A stretch of DNA of 64,000 nt from Chitinophaga polysaccharea (GTDB taxonomy: Bacteria > Bacteroidota > Bacteroidia > Chitinophagales > Chitinophagaceae): contig NZ_CABFVU010000001.1 in assembly GCF_902150045.1 (NCBI RefSeq), forward strand, positions 2,542,001 through 2,606,000. Direction: 5' to 3'. Under the pieces are notes generated by a model, which made no database searches, was not told the origin of the DNA, and saw only the letters and a program-made list of their open reading frames with translations. The translations under genes were made by a program, and so were the position numbers. This document shows, piece after piece, positions 18,877 to 27,640 of the stretch; within the stretch, counting starts at the first letter, position 1, and each line of letters starts with the position of its first letter.

Positions 18877-20277
18877 ATGATAAAACATATTAGATCAAGA
18901 TCCATAGCAGTATTCATAGCAGTTGCCGCATTGCATGTTATGTCCTGCAACAAAAAACTGGATATTGCTCCTCAGAACAGTATCCCGGCAGACCAGGCGT
19001 TGTTAACAGCCGATGATGTGAATGCTGCTGTAAATGGTTTGTATGCAAAGCTGGATGATCCAAGTTTGTATGGAACGGATCTCAACCTGGATGCAGAGCT
19101 GATGGGTGGGTACCAACAGGCTGCGTGGACTGGTACTTTCACACAACCCCGGCAGATGTATCGTAAAACACTTACAGACGATAATTCCCGTGTAGCGAAC
19201 CTGTGGCTGGAAGCATATGCAGACATTAACCTGGCCAATGTGGTGCTTAGTAAACTCAATCTGGTAACAGACAGTGCGCAAAAGGCCAATATGGAAGGAC
19301 AGGCACTTTTTATCCGCGGCATCCTTCATTTTGAGCTGGTACGCTTCTTTGCCCTACCCTGGGATCCGACAGGAACCAATACAAAGCCAGGTGTAGTGAT
19401 CCAAACCAAACCAACTTCTACAGAGGCCGAGGCAGAAGCAAAATCATCCCGGAGCACAGTAGCTGAGGTATACAAACAGATTGAAAGTGATTTAAAGAGC
19501 GCTATCGCGAAACTGCCTGAACGTGATGCCAGTAAAAGAGCCAACAGATACACGGCAATGGCATTTCTGGCAAGGGTATATCTGCAGCAGAGCCGCTTCG
19601 CTGAAGCGCTGCCACTGGCAGATGATATTATCCAGAATGGTGGGTTTCAGCTGACACCCACTGTGGATGGCGCTTTTCTGAATAAGAACACCAGCGAGAC
19701 CCTGCTGGAAATCCAGCAGAATGATCAGAATAATGCAGGTGCCTCCAATGACGGGCTTTCCACTTTTTATGCTGACAGGAATGGAATTGGCCGTGGTGGG
19801 GATGTGGATATCCCCCAGGCATTTGTAGACCTCATGGATCCGGCTGATGCACGGCTGACCCTCCTTATATATGAAGGAGAAACAGATGGACAGTATCATA
19901 CAGGCAAATGGTTTGATCCGGGACAAAATATCCCTGTGATCAGGCTGGCAGAGCTGTATTTGGTGCGTGCAGAATGTAACGAGCGGTTGGGTTCGGCTGT
20001 AGGGGCTACCCCGCTGGAAGATGTGAACGTGGTACATACCCGGGCCGGATTGCCGGAGCTGATAGCTGTAACTCTGGATGACATATTATTGGAGCGGCGA
20101 CTTGAGCTGGCATTTGAAGGGCTGCGCATTCACGATATTAAACGGTTGAAGCAGTCTACCAACGGTGGTAGTGATATGACCACAGTATATCCCTGGAATG
20201 CAGATAAATTGGTATTCCCTATTCCTGAAAGGGAAATAAATGCCAATTCATCATTGGTTCAAAATCCTGGTTATTGA
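18877..20277 (+). CDS. SusD/RagB-family lipoprotein
   Basis: Partner of the SusC just upstream. Lipoprotein signal with Cys in 'HVMSC', then the SusD fold: 'GQALFIRGILHFELVRFFALPW', 'RYTAMAFLARVYLQQSRFAEALPLAD', 'IPVIRLAELYLVRAECNERLG' and 'LLERRLELAFEGLRIHDIKRL', ending 'LVQNPGY'. At 466 residues it is slightly shorter than the first SusD in the window and the region between 230 and 350 is compact. The transcript most likely ends at the hairpin 20427-20462. Confidence 0.96.
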   Translation: MIKHIRSRSIAVFIAVAALHVMSCNKKLDIAPQNSIPADQALLTADDVNAAVNGLYAKLDDPSLYGTDLNLDAELMGGYQQAAWTGTFTQPRQMYRKTLTDDNSRVANLWLEAYADINLANVVLSKLNLVTDSAQKANMEGQALFIRGILHFELVRFFALPWDPTGTNTKPGVVIQTKPTSTEAEAEAKSSRSTVAEVYKQIESDLKSAIAKLPERDASKRANRYTAMAFLARVYLQQSRFAEALPLADDIIQNGGFQLTPTVDGAFLNKNTSETLLEIQQNDQNNAGASNDGLSTFYADRNGIGRGGDVDIPQAFVDLMDPADARLTLLIYEGETDGQYHTGKWFDPGQNIPVIRLAELYLVRAECNERLGSAVGATPLEDVNVVHTRAGLPELIAVTLDDILLERRLELAFEGLRIHDIKRLKQSTNGGSDMTTVYPWNADKLVFPIPEREINANSSLVQNPGY

Positions 20278-20426
20278 GTAAATCACATCAGATGATGATA
20301 ACTGGCCTATCGGGGGCGGTTTTCAGGGGCAACCCAAACCACCTTTAAGGCTACTGTTACGCACGGTTCTAACAGAATCTCAGGCCGAGATGCCTGGGGT
20401 TTACTTAGCAAACAATAAATAATAAG
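20278..20426 (+). other. Non-coding stretch between susD and the terminator
   Basis: No convincing ORF. Two mutually exclusive small hairpins can form near 20376-20396 (ATCTC/GAGAT or CAGGC/GCCTG). It is probably the long 3' UTR of susCD ahead of the terminator at 20427. Confidence 0.3.
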
Positions 20427-20462
20427 AAAAGCAGCTGCCATAAAAGGCGGCTGCTTTTTTTA
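20427..20462 (+). terminator. Terminator after susC/susD
   Basis: AGCAGCTGCC pairs with GGCGGCTGCT (one mismatch/wobble) around ATAAAA, then a T7 run. Confidence 0.85.
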
Positions 20463-20612
20463 TGCGTTTATATAATAAAAAAAACAGTTATTAACCGTGC
20501 CGTCAACTGTTGTTAATAACTTTCATACAAATTTTTTATTGAAAATCAGTTAATTATAAAGGTGTCTTGTAAAAAAGTACCTAAAATGTATGGTTATTAA
20601 GAATGTGCAGTG

Positions 20613-20620
20613 TACCTTTG
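20613..20620 (+). promoter_or_regulatory. TACCTTTG -7 element for the rplM operon
   Basis: Perfect TAnnTTTG; leader of about 50 nt to the rplM ATG at 20676. Ribosomal-protein leaders of Bacteroidota are known to be autoregulated for L13, and the leader here could hold such an element, but I cannot confirm the structure by eye. Confidence 0.65.
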
Positions 20621-20675
20621 CACTCCTCATAATCGGGGAATTGTTTACAAGACGTAATTTTTATCGTATACAACA

Positions 20676-21119
20676 ATGAATACATTAAGTTTCAGAACTA
20701 AATCGGCTAACGACGCTTACGTAAAGCGTGACTGGCATATAGTAGATGCTACTAACCTGACACTCGGAAGGGTTGCTGCTAAGATGGCTGCTATCTTAAG
20801 AGGTAAAAACAAGCCTTACTATACGCCTCATACTGATTGTGGTGATTATATCATCGTAATCAATGCAGAGAAGATTGCCCTGACCGGCAATAAAATGCAG
20901 GAAAAGGAATATATGCACTACACTGGTTTCCCAGGTGGTCAGAGAATCGAATTAGCAAAGGACCTGGTTCGTCGCCGTCCTGAAGTGTTGATCGAAAAGG
21001 CAGTTAAAGGTATGTTGCCTAAAAACCGTCTGGGCCGTGCTATGTACAAAAAATTATTTGTATACGCTGGTGCTGAACATCCTCATGCTGCGCAGAAACC
21101 ACAACCTTTAACTTTCTAA
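20676..21119 (+). CDS. rplM: 50S ribosomal protein L13
   Basis: Early-assembling large-subunit protein. '[57 protein letters not shown]' is unmistakable, as is '[21 protein letters not shown]'. Length 147 aa is normal. First gene of rplM-rpsI-rpsB-tsf; rpsI follows after 14 bp. Confidence 0.98.
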   Translation: MNTLSFRTKSANDAYVKRDWHIVDATNLTLGRVAAKMAAILRGKNKPYYTPHTDCGDYIIVINAEKIALTGNKMQEKEYMHYTGFPGGQRIELAKDLVRRRPEVLIEKAVKGMLPKNRLGRAMYKKLFVYAGAEHPHAAQKPQPLTF

Positions 21120-21133
21120 TTTTTCTCTGATAC

Positions 21134-21523
21134 ATGGAAAAGCAAAAAAATACAATAGGTCGTCGTAAGGAAGCTGTTGCCCGTGTGTATATCAACAAGG
21201 GTACCGGTAACATTACTGTAAACGACAAAGATTATAAAAACTACTTTTCTTTGATCTACCTGCAGAACCAGGTGGAACTGCCTTTCAAAACTATCGATGC
21301 ACTCGATAAATTTGATGTGAAAGTGAATGCACAGGGTGGTGGTATCAAAGGTCAGGCTGAAGCAATTAAGTTGGGTATTGCCCGTGCTTTGTGCGAAGTG
21401 AACATTGAGTTCCGTCCTGCATTGAAAGCTGCAGGTTTGCTGAAACGTGATCCACGTGGAGTTGAACGTAAGAAACCAGGTAAAGCGAAAGCAAGAAGAA
21501 GCTTCCAGTTCTCTAAACGCTAA
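21134..21523 (+). CDS. rpsI: 30S ribosomal protein S9
   Basis: Small-subunit protein whose C-terminal tail reaches the P-site tRNA. 'TIGRRKEAVARVYINKGTGNITVNDKDYKNYF' and the basic tail 'DPRGVERKKPGKAKARRSFQFSKR' are diagnostic. Length 129 aa fits. Co-transcribed with rplM. The 77-bp gap to rpsB contains a GCTAAAAGCTAAA-like repeat related to the one between rpsB and tsf. Confidence 0.98.
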   Translation: MEKQKNTIGRRKEAVARVYINKGTGNITVNDKDYKNYFSLIYLQNQVELPFKTIDALDKFDVKVNAQGGGIKGQAEAIKLGIARALCEVNIEFRPALKAAGLLKRDPRGVERKKPGKAKARRSFQFSKR

Positions 21524-21615
21524 TATTTTTGAGCTATTGGCCGTTAGCTCCGGGCTAATTCGCCGGATGCTAAAAGCTAAACATTATTTGATCCTTTTAA
21601 TTGAGTAATATAAAC

Positions 21616-22599
21616 ATGGAAAATAATACCTCATTGCAGCAGCAGTTACTGGAGGCAGGTGTTCACTTCGGTCACCTGAAGAAAAAGTGGAATCCCAAGA
21701 TGCTGCCTTATATTTTCGCAGAAAAGAAAGGTATTCATATCATTGATCTGAACAAAACCGTAGAAGGTTTACAGGAAGCAGCTGCTGCCCTGAAATCCAT
21801 CGCTAAAAGCGGTAAGAAGATCATGTTCGTTGCTACTAAGAAGCAGGCGAAAGAAATCGTGGCAGATGCTGCGCGTAACATCAACATGCCTTTCGTTACT
21901 GAAAGATGGTTAGGTGGTATGCTCACTAACTTCTCTACGATCCGTAAGAGTGTAAAGAAAATGCAGAGCATTGAAAAAATGCTGCAGGACGGTACATTCG
22001 ATAACATCACCAAGAAAGAACGTCTTACTTTAAGCCGCGATAAAGAGAAAATGGAGAAAGTGCTGGGTGGTATTGCCCAACTGGCACGCGTACCGGCTGC
22101 ACTGTTTATGGTTGATATCAGCCACGAGCACATTGCACTGGCTGAAGCTAAGCGTCTGGGTATTTCTACTTTCGGTATGGTAGATACCAACTCAGATCCT
22201 ACCAAAGTAGATTTCGCTATCCCTGCGAATGACGATGCTACTAAATCTATCGCTATCATCACCAGCTATATCTGTGCAGCGATCGCTGAAGGTCTTTCTG
22301 AAAGAGCTACAGAGAAATCTGAAGAAGTTGAGGAAGAAGAAGAAGCAGATGATAAGGCCCGCAAATTTGAAGTAGAAGGTGGTGAAGACCGCGAAAGAGG
22401 TCGCAAACCAGGTGCACAGGGTGGTCGTGGTCCGGGCGGTCCGGGTGGTGCTAACCGTGGTGGCGGTCGTGGTCCTGGTGGCCAGGGCGGTGCTAACCGT
22501 GGTGGCGGCGCTAACCGTGGCGGTGGTGCAGCAGGCGGACAACGTCGTCCATCTGGTGCCGGCAGCCAGGGTCCAAGAAAACCAGGCGGCGGAAGATAA
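21616..22599 (+). CDS. rpsB: 30S ribosomal protein S2 with Arg/Gly-rich C-terminal tail
   Basis: Small-subunit protein that helps recruit S1. The core begins 'LQQQLLEAGVHFGHLKKKWNPKMLPYIF' and includes 'MFVDISHEH'-type 'LFMVDISHEHIALAEAKRLGI' and 'VDTNSDP'. I choose ATG 21616 over the in-frame TTG at 21601. The S2 fold ends near residue 228; the remaining ~100 residues are an acidic Glu-run, then about 70 residues of Gly, Arg, Asn and Pro with repeated 'GGANRGGG' units. Such an RGG-like tail is unusual for S2 and is probably disordered and RNA-binding (inference). Confidence 0.97.
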   Translation: MENNTSLQQQLLEAGVHFGHLKKKWNPKMLPYIFAEKKGIHIIDLNKTVEGLQEAAAALKSIAKSGKKIMFVATKKQAKEIVADAARNINMPFVTERWLGGMLTNFSTIRKSVKKMQSIEKMLQDGTFDNITKKERLTLSRDKEKMEKVLGGIAQLARVPAALFMVDISHEHIALAEAKRLGISTFGMVDTNSDPTKVDFAIPANDDATKSIAIITSYICAAIAEGLSERATEKSEEVEEEEEADDKARKFEVEGGEDRERGRKPGAQGGRGPGGPGGANRGGGRGPGGQGGANRGGGANRGGGAAGGQRRPSGAGSQGPRKPGGGR

Positions 22600-22610
22600 T
22601 ATTTATGTAA

Positions 22611-22684
22611 GCTTTTAGCTATTAGCCTTTAGCTGTTAGTTCTACCAATAAGGTCCTAACAGCTAAAGGCTAATAGCTGAAAGC
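22611..22684. repeat. 29-bp-arm inverted repeat between rpsB and tsf
   Basis: Left arm 22611-22639, right arm 22656-22684, one mismatch in 29, loop 16 nt. Both arms are built of TAGCTATTAGC/TTTAGCTGTTAG-type words. It would form a very stable mRNA hairpin inside a ribosomal operon and has no T-run, so it is more likely an mRNA processing or stability element, or a dispersed genomic repeat, than a terminator. Confidence 0.9.
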
Positions 22685-22734
22685 CGATTTAGTACTTGCA
22701 ATAATTTTTACAACAAATAAACTAATTATAGCTC

Positions 22735-23559
22735 ATGGCAACAATTACAGCAGCTGATGTAAATAAACTGCGTCAGCAAACTGGTGCTGGTATGATGGAT
22801 TGCAGAAAGGCACTGGTAGAAAGTGATGGCGATTTTGAAAAAGCAGTAGACTACCTGCGTAAAAAAGGTCAGAAAGTGGCCGCTTTACGTTCCGATCGTG
22901 AAACCAAAGAAGGCGTTATCATCGCTAAAACTTCAGCTGATGGTAAATCCGGTGTTATTGTAGGACTGGGTTGTGAAACCGACTTCGTAGCTAAGAACGA
23001 AGACTTCGTGAAATTTGCACAGTCTATCGTAGACCTGGCACTGGCTAACGGTATCAAAAATGTAGACGACCTGAATGCCGCCCAACTGGATGGCGCCAGC
23101 GTTGCTGATAAAGTAAACGACCAGGTTGCAAAAATCGGTGAGAAAATCACCCTCAATAAATTTGAATTCGTTGAAGCTGGTGGCGTAACCTCTTACATTC
23201 ACGGTAACTACCGCATGGGTGTACTGGTTGCTTTCTCTAAACCTGTTTCTGAAGAAGTAGGTAAAGATATCGCTATGCAGATCGCAGCTATGAACCCTAT
23301 CGCAGTTGATGCTAACAGCGTTCCTGCTGAACTGATCGCCCGCGAAAAAGAAATTGCTGTTGAACAGGTGAAAGCCGAAGGTAAACCTGCTGAAATGGCT
23401 GAAAAGATCGCTGCCGGTAAAGTAAATAAATTCTTCAAAGAAAGCACCCTGCTGCAACAGGCTTTCGTTAAAGACAATAACAAGTCTGTAGCGGATTACC
23501 TGAAATCTGTAGATGCTGATCTGAAAGTAAATGGCTTTAAGCGAGTTGCTTTAGGTTAA
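22735..23559 (+). CDS. tsf: Elongation factor Ts
   Basis: Nucleotide exchange factor for EF-Tu. N-terminal UBA domain 'ADVNKLRQQTGAGMMDCRKALVESDGDFEKAVDYLRKKG' and the core signature 'IIVGLGCETDFVAKNEDF' (as VIVGLGCETDFVAKNEDFV) are present; 274 aa fits. It follows rpsB as in most bacteria and ends in a strong terminator, so pyrH has its own transcript. Confidence 0.98.
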   Translation: MATITAADVNKLRQQTGAGMMDCRKALVESDGDFEKAVDYLRKKGQKVAALRSDRETKEGVIIAKTSADGKSGVIVGLGCETDFVAKNEDFVKFAQSIVDLALANGIKNVDDLNAAQLDGASVADKVNDQVAKIGEKITLNKFEFVEAGGVTSYIHGNYRMGVLVAFSKPVSEEVGKDIAMQIAAMNPIAVDANSVPAELIAREKEIAVEQVKAEGKPAEMAEKIAAGKVNKFFKESTLLQQAFVKDNNKSVADYLKSVDADLKVNGFKRVALG

Positions 23560-23569
23560 TAATAAAATA

Positions 23570-23609
23570 TCAAAAAAAAGGAGAGAATTCGTTTCTCTCC
23601 TTTTTTTTG
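23570..23609 (+). terminator. Terminator after tsf
   Basis: AAAAAAGGAGAGAA and TTTCTCTCCTTTTTT form a long stem over TTCG, with a T-run ending near 23609. Confidence 0.9.
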
Positions 23610-23759
23610 CGCATAACTAATCATACACATAAAAGGGCAGTAACCGGATATCAGAAAAGGCATTTTTTTTCTTCCTTCCCTCCTTTGCATTTAAGTTGTA
23701 TATTAGAATACCGTAATCAATATTAGGAAAATCACAATCTTACAATATTTTATAGCGTC

Positions 23760-24473
23760 ATGTTGCCAAAGTATAAGCGTATTTTGCTCAAATTGAGCGG
23801 TGAGGCCCTCATGGGGGATGCAAATTATGGTATTGATCCGAAGGTGATATCTCAGTATGCCTACGATATTAAGGCAGTTACAGATCTGGGAGTTCAGGTG
23901 GCCATCGTTATAGGTGGTGGTAACATCTACCGCGGAATGAACGAAGCCGATACCGGTATAGAAAGAGCCCAGGGAGACTACATGGGTATGCTTGCCACTG
24001 TGATCAATGGCATGGCCCTCCAAAGCGGCCTGGAAAAGGTAGGTTTGTATACCCGCCTCCAGTCTGCCATTAAAATGGAACAGATTGCAGAGCCCTATAT
24101 CCGCCGCCGCGCCATCCGCCACGTGGAAAAAGGCCGTGTGGTAATATTTGGGGGAGGTACCGGTAACCCGTATTTTACTACTGATACCGCAGCTTCCCTA
24201 CGCGCTATTGAAATCCAGGCAGATGTAATCCTCAAAGGAACCCGTGTAGATGGCATTTATACCGCCGATCCTGAAAAAGATAAAACAGCTACCCGTTTCG
24301 AAACTATTACCTTTTCAGAAGTGTACCAGAAATCCCTCAACGTGATGGATATGACAGCATTTACCCTTTGCCAGGAAAATAAGCTGCCTATTATCGTGTT
24401 TGACATGAACCGCCAGGGTAACCTCCTGAATGTGATCATGGGTAAGAATGTTGGCACTTTAGTAAAAGGATAA
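23760..24473 (+). CDS. pyrH: UMP kinase
   Basis: Phosphorylates UMP to UDP in pyrimidine synthesis; an amino-acid-kinase-fold hexamer. '[16 protein letters not shown]', '[13 protein letters not shown]', '[46 protein letters not shown]' are diagnostic. 237 aa fits. The usual downstream partner frr is absent: a terminator and a convergent lipoprotein gene follow immediately. Confidence 0.98.
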   Translation: MLPKYKRILLKLSGEALMGDANYGIDPKVISQYAYDIKAVTDLGVQVAIVIGGGNIYRGMNEADTGIERAQGDYMGMLATVINGMALQSGLEKVGLYTRLQSAIKMEQIAEPYIRRRAIRHVEKGRVVIFGGGTGNPYFTTDTAASLRAIEIQADVILKGTRVDGIYTADPEKDKTATRFETITFSEVYQKSLNVMDMTAFTLCQENKLPIIVFDMNRQGNLLNVIMGKNVGTLVKG

Positions 24474-24486
24474 ATAAAAACGCACA

Positions 24487-24529
24487 AAAAGAAGCAGCGA
24501 AGAACAATCGATCTTCGCTGCTTTTTTAT
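24487..24529. terminator. Terminator between pyrH and the convergent lipoprotein gene
   Basis: GAAGCAGCGAAGA and TCTTCGCTGCTTT pair over a short loop with T-runs on the plus strand and a fair one on the minus strand. Confidence 0.85.
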
Positions 24530-24547
24530 GTGGGCTACCGGCGTTAC

Positions 24548-25654
24548 TTATTTTAATATTCCTTTCATCTCTGTAAACGGAATATATAATGTTACCTGCC
24601 CCAGTGCATAAGGACCTATTTCGTAAGGTACATAGCTGAAAGCAACTCCTTTGCCGGTAACAATCATATTATTGTTAGGCGGAATGTTCTTTACCAGCAG
24701 GTTCTGGTCAAGCGCATCTTCTTCACTCATATTGAACCGTTTTCTAAAAGCTTTATCGAGCAACCTGCTTACCGCTTCTTTATAACCTGGTTTGAAAATG
24801 TCATCCGGAGTGAGCACTTTGTGTTTAGACAGATCCAGTGTATAATAAGTGGCGCCCCAGTTGCCGTGTGCCCCGCCGGTAAAATTATAGGTATATTTCT
24901 CCATAACCAGTAAAGGCCAGGTGTTATACACTACTTTCATATCATTGTCTGTAGTCCAGTTCCATGACAAGGCGGTAGTATTATCGCTAAACTCGCTGCT
25001 GTCGGCATCTTTAGCTGAATAACGATAACTCAGGATGAAGGAGTCGATCCCTTTTCTCAGGAACTTCTGCGGATCTGTGGTGCGGCTGCTACCGGTTACC
25101 TGGCTGATAATAAAACGGGCAATGGTGCTGTCAACCAGCGAATCGGGCCAGATGAAGCTGTTGGTTATGGTACCTACCGGCGATTTTGATAAGGAAGGGA
25201 CCAGCTTTGCTGAATCGATCTGGTAGAATACTTTCAGCGGGATGGCATTTTTCAGGTCAGTATGCAGTTCAAAATGATAGGAGGTACCATCGCCATGCCA
25301 TACCCCATTAAATTTTCCATCGTCTGAAAAATAGCCGCTGAACAGCCGGTCTTCCGAACTATTATTGGTTTCTTCATAAATATTTACCAGGGTAGAGTCC
25401 AGGGTGCCCCATAAAGGAATTGGCTGCCCGGTACTGTCATCGCAATAGTAGCCGCGGAACAGGTGGGGAGCAGTTTTCAGCAATTGCATGGTGATTTCTT
25501 TATTGCCCAGTTTTCCTTTCAGCTGGGTATAAAACAGGGGCGTGGAAACCAGTGGTACAACCATATTGGCGGTGTTAACCGGTGCGTTGCTGTTGTTGCG
25601 GGTATGACAGGAGAGTAGTGCCATCAGCAATACCGGTAATAAAACTCTTTTCAT
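24548..25654 (-). CDS. DUF3298-type lipoprotein
   Basis: A 368-residue lipoprotein (signal ends 'MALLSC'). The C-terminal half matches the RsiV/DUF3298 layout: 'YTGGAHGNWGATYYTLDLSKHKVLTPDDIFKPG' followed by 'ISYVPYEIGPYA'-like 'VAFSYVPYEIGPYALGQVTLYIPFTEM'. DUF3298 domains in Bacillus RsiV bind lysozyme, but most Bacteroidota members have no known role. The N-terminal half is a beta-sandwich-like region that is not assigned. Transcribed from a -7 box at 25678-25685, divergent from pdxH. Confidence 0.85.
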   Translation of the reverse strand: MKRVLLPVLLMALLSCHTRNNSNAPVNTANMVVPLVSTPLFYTQLKGKLGNKEITMQLLKTAPHLFRGYYCDDSTGQPIPLWGTLDSTLVNIYEETNNSSEDRLFSGYFSDDGKFNGVWHGDGTSYHFELHTDLKNAIPLKVFYQIDSAKLVPSLSKSPVGTITNSFIWPDSLVDSTIARFIISQVTGSSRTTDPQKFLRKGIDSFILSYRYSAKDADSSEFSDNTTALSWNWTTDNDMKVVYNTWPLLVMEKYTYNFTGGAHGNWGATYYTLDLSKHKVLTPDDIFKPGYKEAVSRLLDKAFRKRFNMSEEDALDQNLLVKNIPPNNNMIVTGKGVAFSYVPYEIGPYALGQVTLYIPFTEMKGILK

Positions 25655-25677
25655 AGTATGATTTATATCAGGTACCT

Positions 25678-25707
25678 CAAAATTACTATTATCCTTCCAT
25701 ACCTTTG
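25678..25707. promoter_or_regulatory. Divergent promoter pair (DUF3298 lipoprotein / pdxH)
   Basis: CAAAATTA at 25678-25685 is a minus-strand TAATTTTG; TACCTTTG at 25700-25707 is the plus-strand -7 box. Only 14 bp separate them, so the two transcripts start almost back to back. Confidence 0.6.
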
Positions 25708-25738
25708 AGGACCCGTTGAATCATAAAAATAACAGACC

Positions 25739-26386
25739 ATGTTGAACCAGAAAATAGCAGATTTACGAAAAGATTATCAACTGGCCTCGCTGGATGAAAG
25801 TGAAGTGGCACCGTATCCGTTATCCCAGTTCGGGAAATGGTGGGATGATGCTATCAATAGTGAAATTGATGAAGCCAATGCCATGACGCTGGCCACCAGT
25901 ACGCCTGATGGAAGGCCTTCGGCAAGGATCGTATTACTGAAGAGTTTTGATGATGATGGCTTTTTATTTTTTACTAATTACGAAAGCCGGAAGGGACAGG
26001 AATTGGCACAGAACCCACATGTTACCCTGTTGTTCTTTTGGCGGGAGCTGCAACGCCAGGTTCGTATAGAGGGCACTGTTAGCAAGGCTTCAGTATCTGT
26101 AAGTAATGAATATTACAACAGCCGTCCAGTGGGAAGCCGTATCGGCGCTATCGCATCACCGCAAAGTAAGGTCATTCCGGGCCGGTCTTTCCTGGAGGAA
26201 CAGGTAGACCAGGTAGCGGCAAAATATAAGCAGGAAGCCCCTCAAAGACCTGATTATTGGGGTGGTTATGTGGTAAAGCCAGAGGCGATGGAATTCTGGC
26301 AGGGAAGAAGCAGCAGGTTACACGACAGGATCCTGTATACCTTATTACCGGAAGGGAGCTGGAAGATTGAGCGCCTGGCGCCTTGA
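25739..26386 (+). CDS. pdxH: Pyridoxamine 5'-phosphate oxidase
   Basis: FMN enzyme making pyridoxal 5'-phosphate from pyridoxamine or pyridoxine phosphate. 'MTLATSTPDGRPSARIVLLKSFDDDGFLFFTNYESRKGQEL', 'FWRELQRQVRIEG' and the C-terminal 'WGGYVVKPEAMEFWQGRSSRLHDRILY' are the family signatures; 215 aa fits. A glycine C-acetyltransferase elsewhere in the window is one user of the product. Confidence 0.97.
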   Translation: MLNQKIADLRKDYQLASLDESEVAPYPLSQFGKWWDDAINSEIDEANAMTLATSTPDGRPSARIVLLKSFDDDGFLFFTNYESRKGQELAQNPHVTLLFFWRELQRQVRIEGTVSKASVSVSNEYYNSRPVGSRIGAIASPQSKVIPGRSFLEEQVDQVAAKYKQEAPQRPDYWGGYVVKPEAMEFWQGRSSRLHDRILYTLLPEGSWKIERLAP

Positions 26387-26409
26387 TGATCTTTAAAACG
26401 TATCAGATA

Positions 26410-26451
26410 AAAATGCCGCTAAGATTATGTGAATAATCTTAGCGGCATTTT
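26410..26451. terminator. Bidirectional terminator between pdxH and bTHX gene
   Basis: An 18-bp perfect stem (AAAATGCCGCTAAGATTA and its complement) over a 6-nt loop, with T-runs on both sides. Serves converging genes. Confidence 0.9.
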
Positions 26452-26466
26452 ACTAAAAGCGTAAAA

Positions 26467-26586
26467 TTAAGCTTTTGGTGCAGCAGCTTTAGCGGCAGTA
26501 TTTTTTCTTGTCTTTGCAGATCTAACTTTACCGAAAGACTTACTGAAGATCTTACCTTTCTTGGTTTTAATATCTCCTCTACCCAT
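26467..26586 (-). CDS. 30S ribosomal protein THX (bTHX)
   Basis: A 39-residue basic protein beginning 'MGRGDIKTKKGKIFSKSFG', the start of bTHX, the small peptide buried in the head of the 30S subunit in Thermus and Bacteroidota. It is too short for usual ORF cut-offs and the frame stays open upstream, so the start must be taken at ATG 26586. The C-terminus is Lys/Ala-rich ('KNTAAKAAAPKA'). The HU gene lies 153 bp upstream on the same strand. Confidence 0.92.
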   Translation of the reverse strand: MGRGDIKTKKGKIFSKSFGKVRSAKTRKNTAAKAAAPKA

Positions 26587-26739
26587 AACGAATAATTTGA
26601 AGTTTGATGTTGTTAAATATGATGTTATCAGGCTGCAAAATACTGCAATTCGACGAAATAGCGTAGTACTGGCGGTTTGATATAAAAAAAAAGCAAGAAA
26701 CATGAACTGTTCCTTGCTTGAATAAGTTGTGTTAACTGA

Positions 26740-27009
26740 TTAGAGCTTGTCGGATAAAGCTTTACCAGCCTTGAACTTAGCAACTTTCTTAGCCTTGATC
26801 TTGATGATCTGACCGGTCTGTGGGTTTCTACCGTTACGTGCTGCACGTTTAGAAACGGAGAAAGTACCGAAACCAACCAAAGTTACTTTACCACCTTTTT
26901 TCAGGGTATCAGCAACAGCTTTGGTGAAAGAGTCCAGCGCTTCGTTAGCCTGGGTTTTGGTAATAGCTGCATCTTTAGCAAGCTTGTCGATTAATTCGGC
27001 TTTGTTCAT
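26740..27009 (-). CDS. HU-family DNA-binding protein
   Basis: Small nucleoid protein that bends DNA. 'MNKAELIDKLAKDAAITKTQANEALDSF' and the DNA-binding arm 'GFGTFSVSKRAARNGRNPQTGQIIKIKAKKVAKFKAGKAL' are complete; 89 aa fits. It is driven by the best-formed promoter in the window (TTTG, 19 bp, TATATTTG). Confidence 0.97.
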   Translation of the reverse strand: MNKAELIDKLAKDAAITKTQANEALDSFTKAVADTLKKGGKVTLVGFGTFSVSKRAARNGRNPQTGQIIKIKAKKVAKFKAGKALSDKL

Positions 27010-27050
27010 AGTTAGTAAGATTTAACTAGTGAAAAAATGTTTGATGTGAG

Positions 27051-27081
27051 CAAATATAGCGCGTTTTATCAGATTACCAAA
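27051..27081 (-). promoter_or_regulatory. Promoter of the HU gene
   Basis: On the minus strand TTTG (27078-27081) and TATATTTG (27051-27058) are separated by 19 bp, matching the Bacteroidota -33/-7 consensus exactly. The leader is about 35 nt. Confidence 0.75.
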
Positions 27082-27325
27082 TTTTTTACAACTTTTTTAT
27101 AGAAAATTTTATCGGCTGAAAAACGCTACTGGTAACGGTTACAGCTGATTGATGTTTTCCATGCTAAAGACCGGATCATTAGCAGGATCGCATAAAACCC
27201 TGTGCTGTGGCTTGTTTGCCAGCGTTTTTACTATTAACGCAGGATTGGACCAACTATTGTACCAAAGTCCGGACGCCCCGGAAATAGTGGATTTCCTGTG
27301 GATAAGTTTAGTAAAGACACCTTAC
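27082..27325. other. Unassigned 240-bp stretch
   Basis: Between the HU promoter and the DUF4286 stop. A plus-strand frame (from 27149) is open but runs antisense into DUF4286; a minus-strand frame is open for ~60 codons without a start codon. Neither looks like a gene I know. No terminator is evident. Confidence 0.3.
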
Positions 27326-27628
27326 TTAAATGACCTCCATTATGGTTGTAAAAGCAATAAAACGGTCGCCGAAAAGATCATACCCTCTTTGCCGCAGCGC
27401 CTGTTGGTGCTGGTCTGCGAAGGATTGGTAGTCTTTCAGGCTATCTGCAAAATATTGTACAACATAGGTAGGGCCCTCTTCATCGTCCTGCTCCAGTAAG
27501 CGGCTGATGCGGTAATCATGAAACATCCCCGTGGCCAGCATCGCCGGGATATGCTCTTCCCGTAACCATTGAAGCCACCTGAAATGCGTATCTGTGGCTA
27601 CTTTGGTAGTTACATTATATATAATCAT
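27326..27628 (-). CDS. DUF4286-family protein
   Basis: A 100-residue cytosolic protein typical of Bacteroidota: 'MIIYNVTTKVATDTHFRWLQWLREEHIPAMLATGMFHDYRISRLL' and 'TYVVQYFADSLKDYQSFADQH' fit the DUF4286 pattern, a dimeric alpha-beta barrel-like fold. Function is unknown. It follows exonuclease III by 12 bp on the same strand, so the two are probably co-transcribed. Confidence 0.88.
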   Translation of the reverse strand: MIIYNVTTKVATDTHFRWLQWLREEHIPAMLATGMFHDYRISRLLEQDDEEGPTYVVQYFADSLKDYQSFADQHQQALRQRGYDLFGDRFIAFTTIMEVI

Positions 27629-27640
27629 ACACGGCTTTGT

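Noticed and set aside
27149..27499. Plus-strand ORF upstream of and antisense to DUF4286
   Set aside because: Overlaps a good gene by ~170 bp in antisense, no motif, poor start; the minus-strand frame opposite has no start codon.
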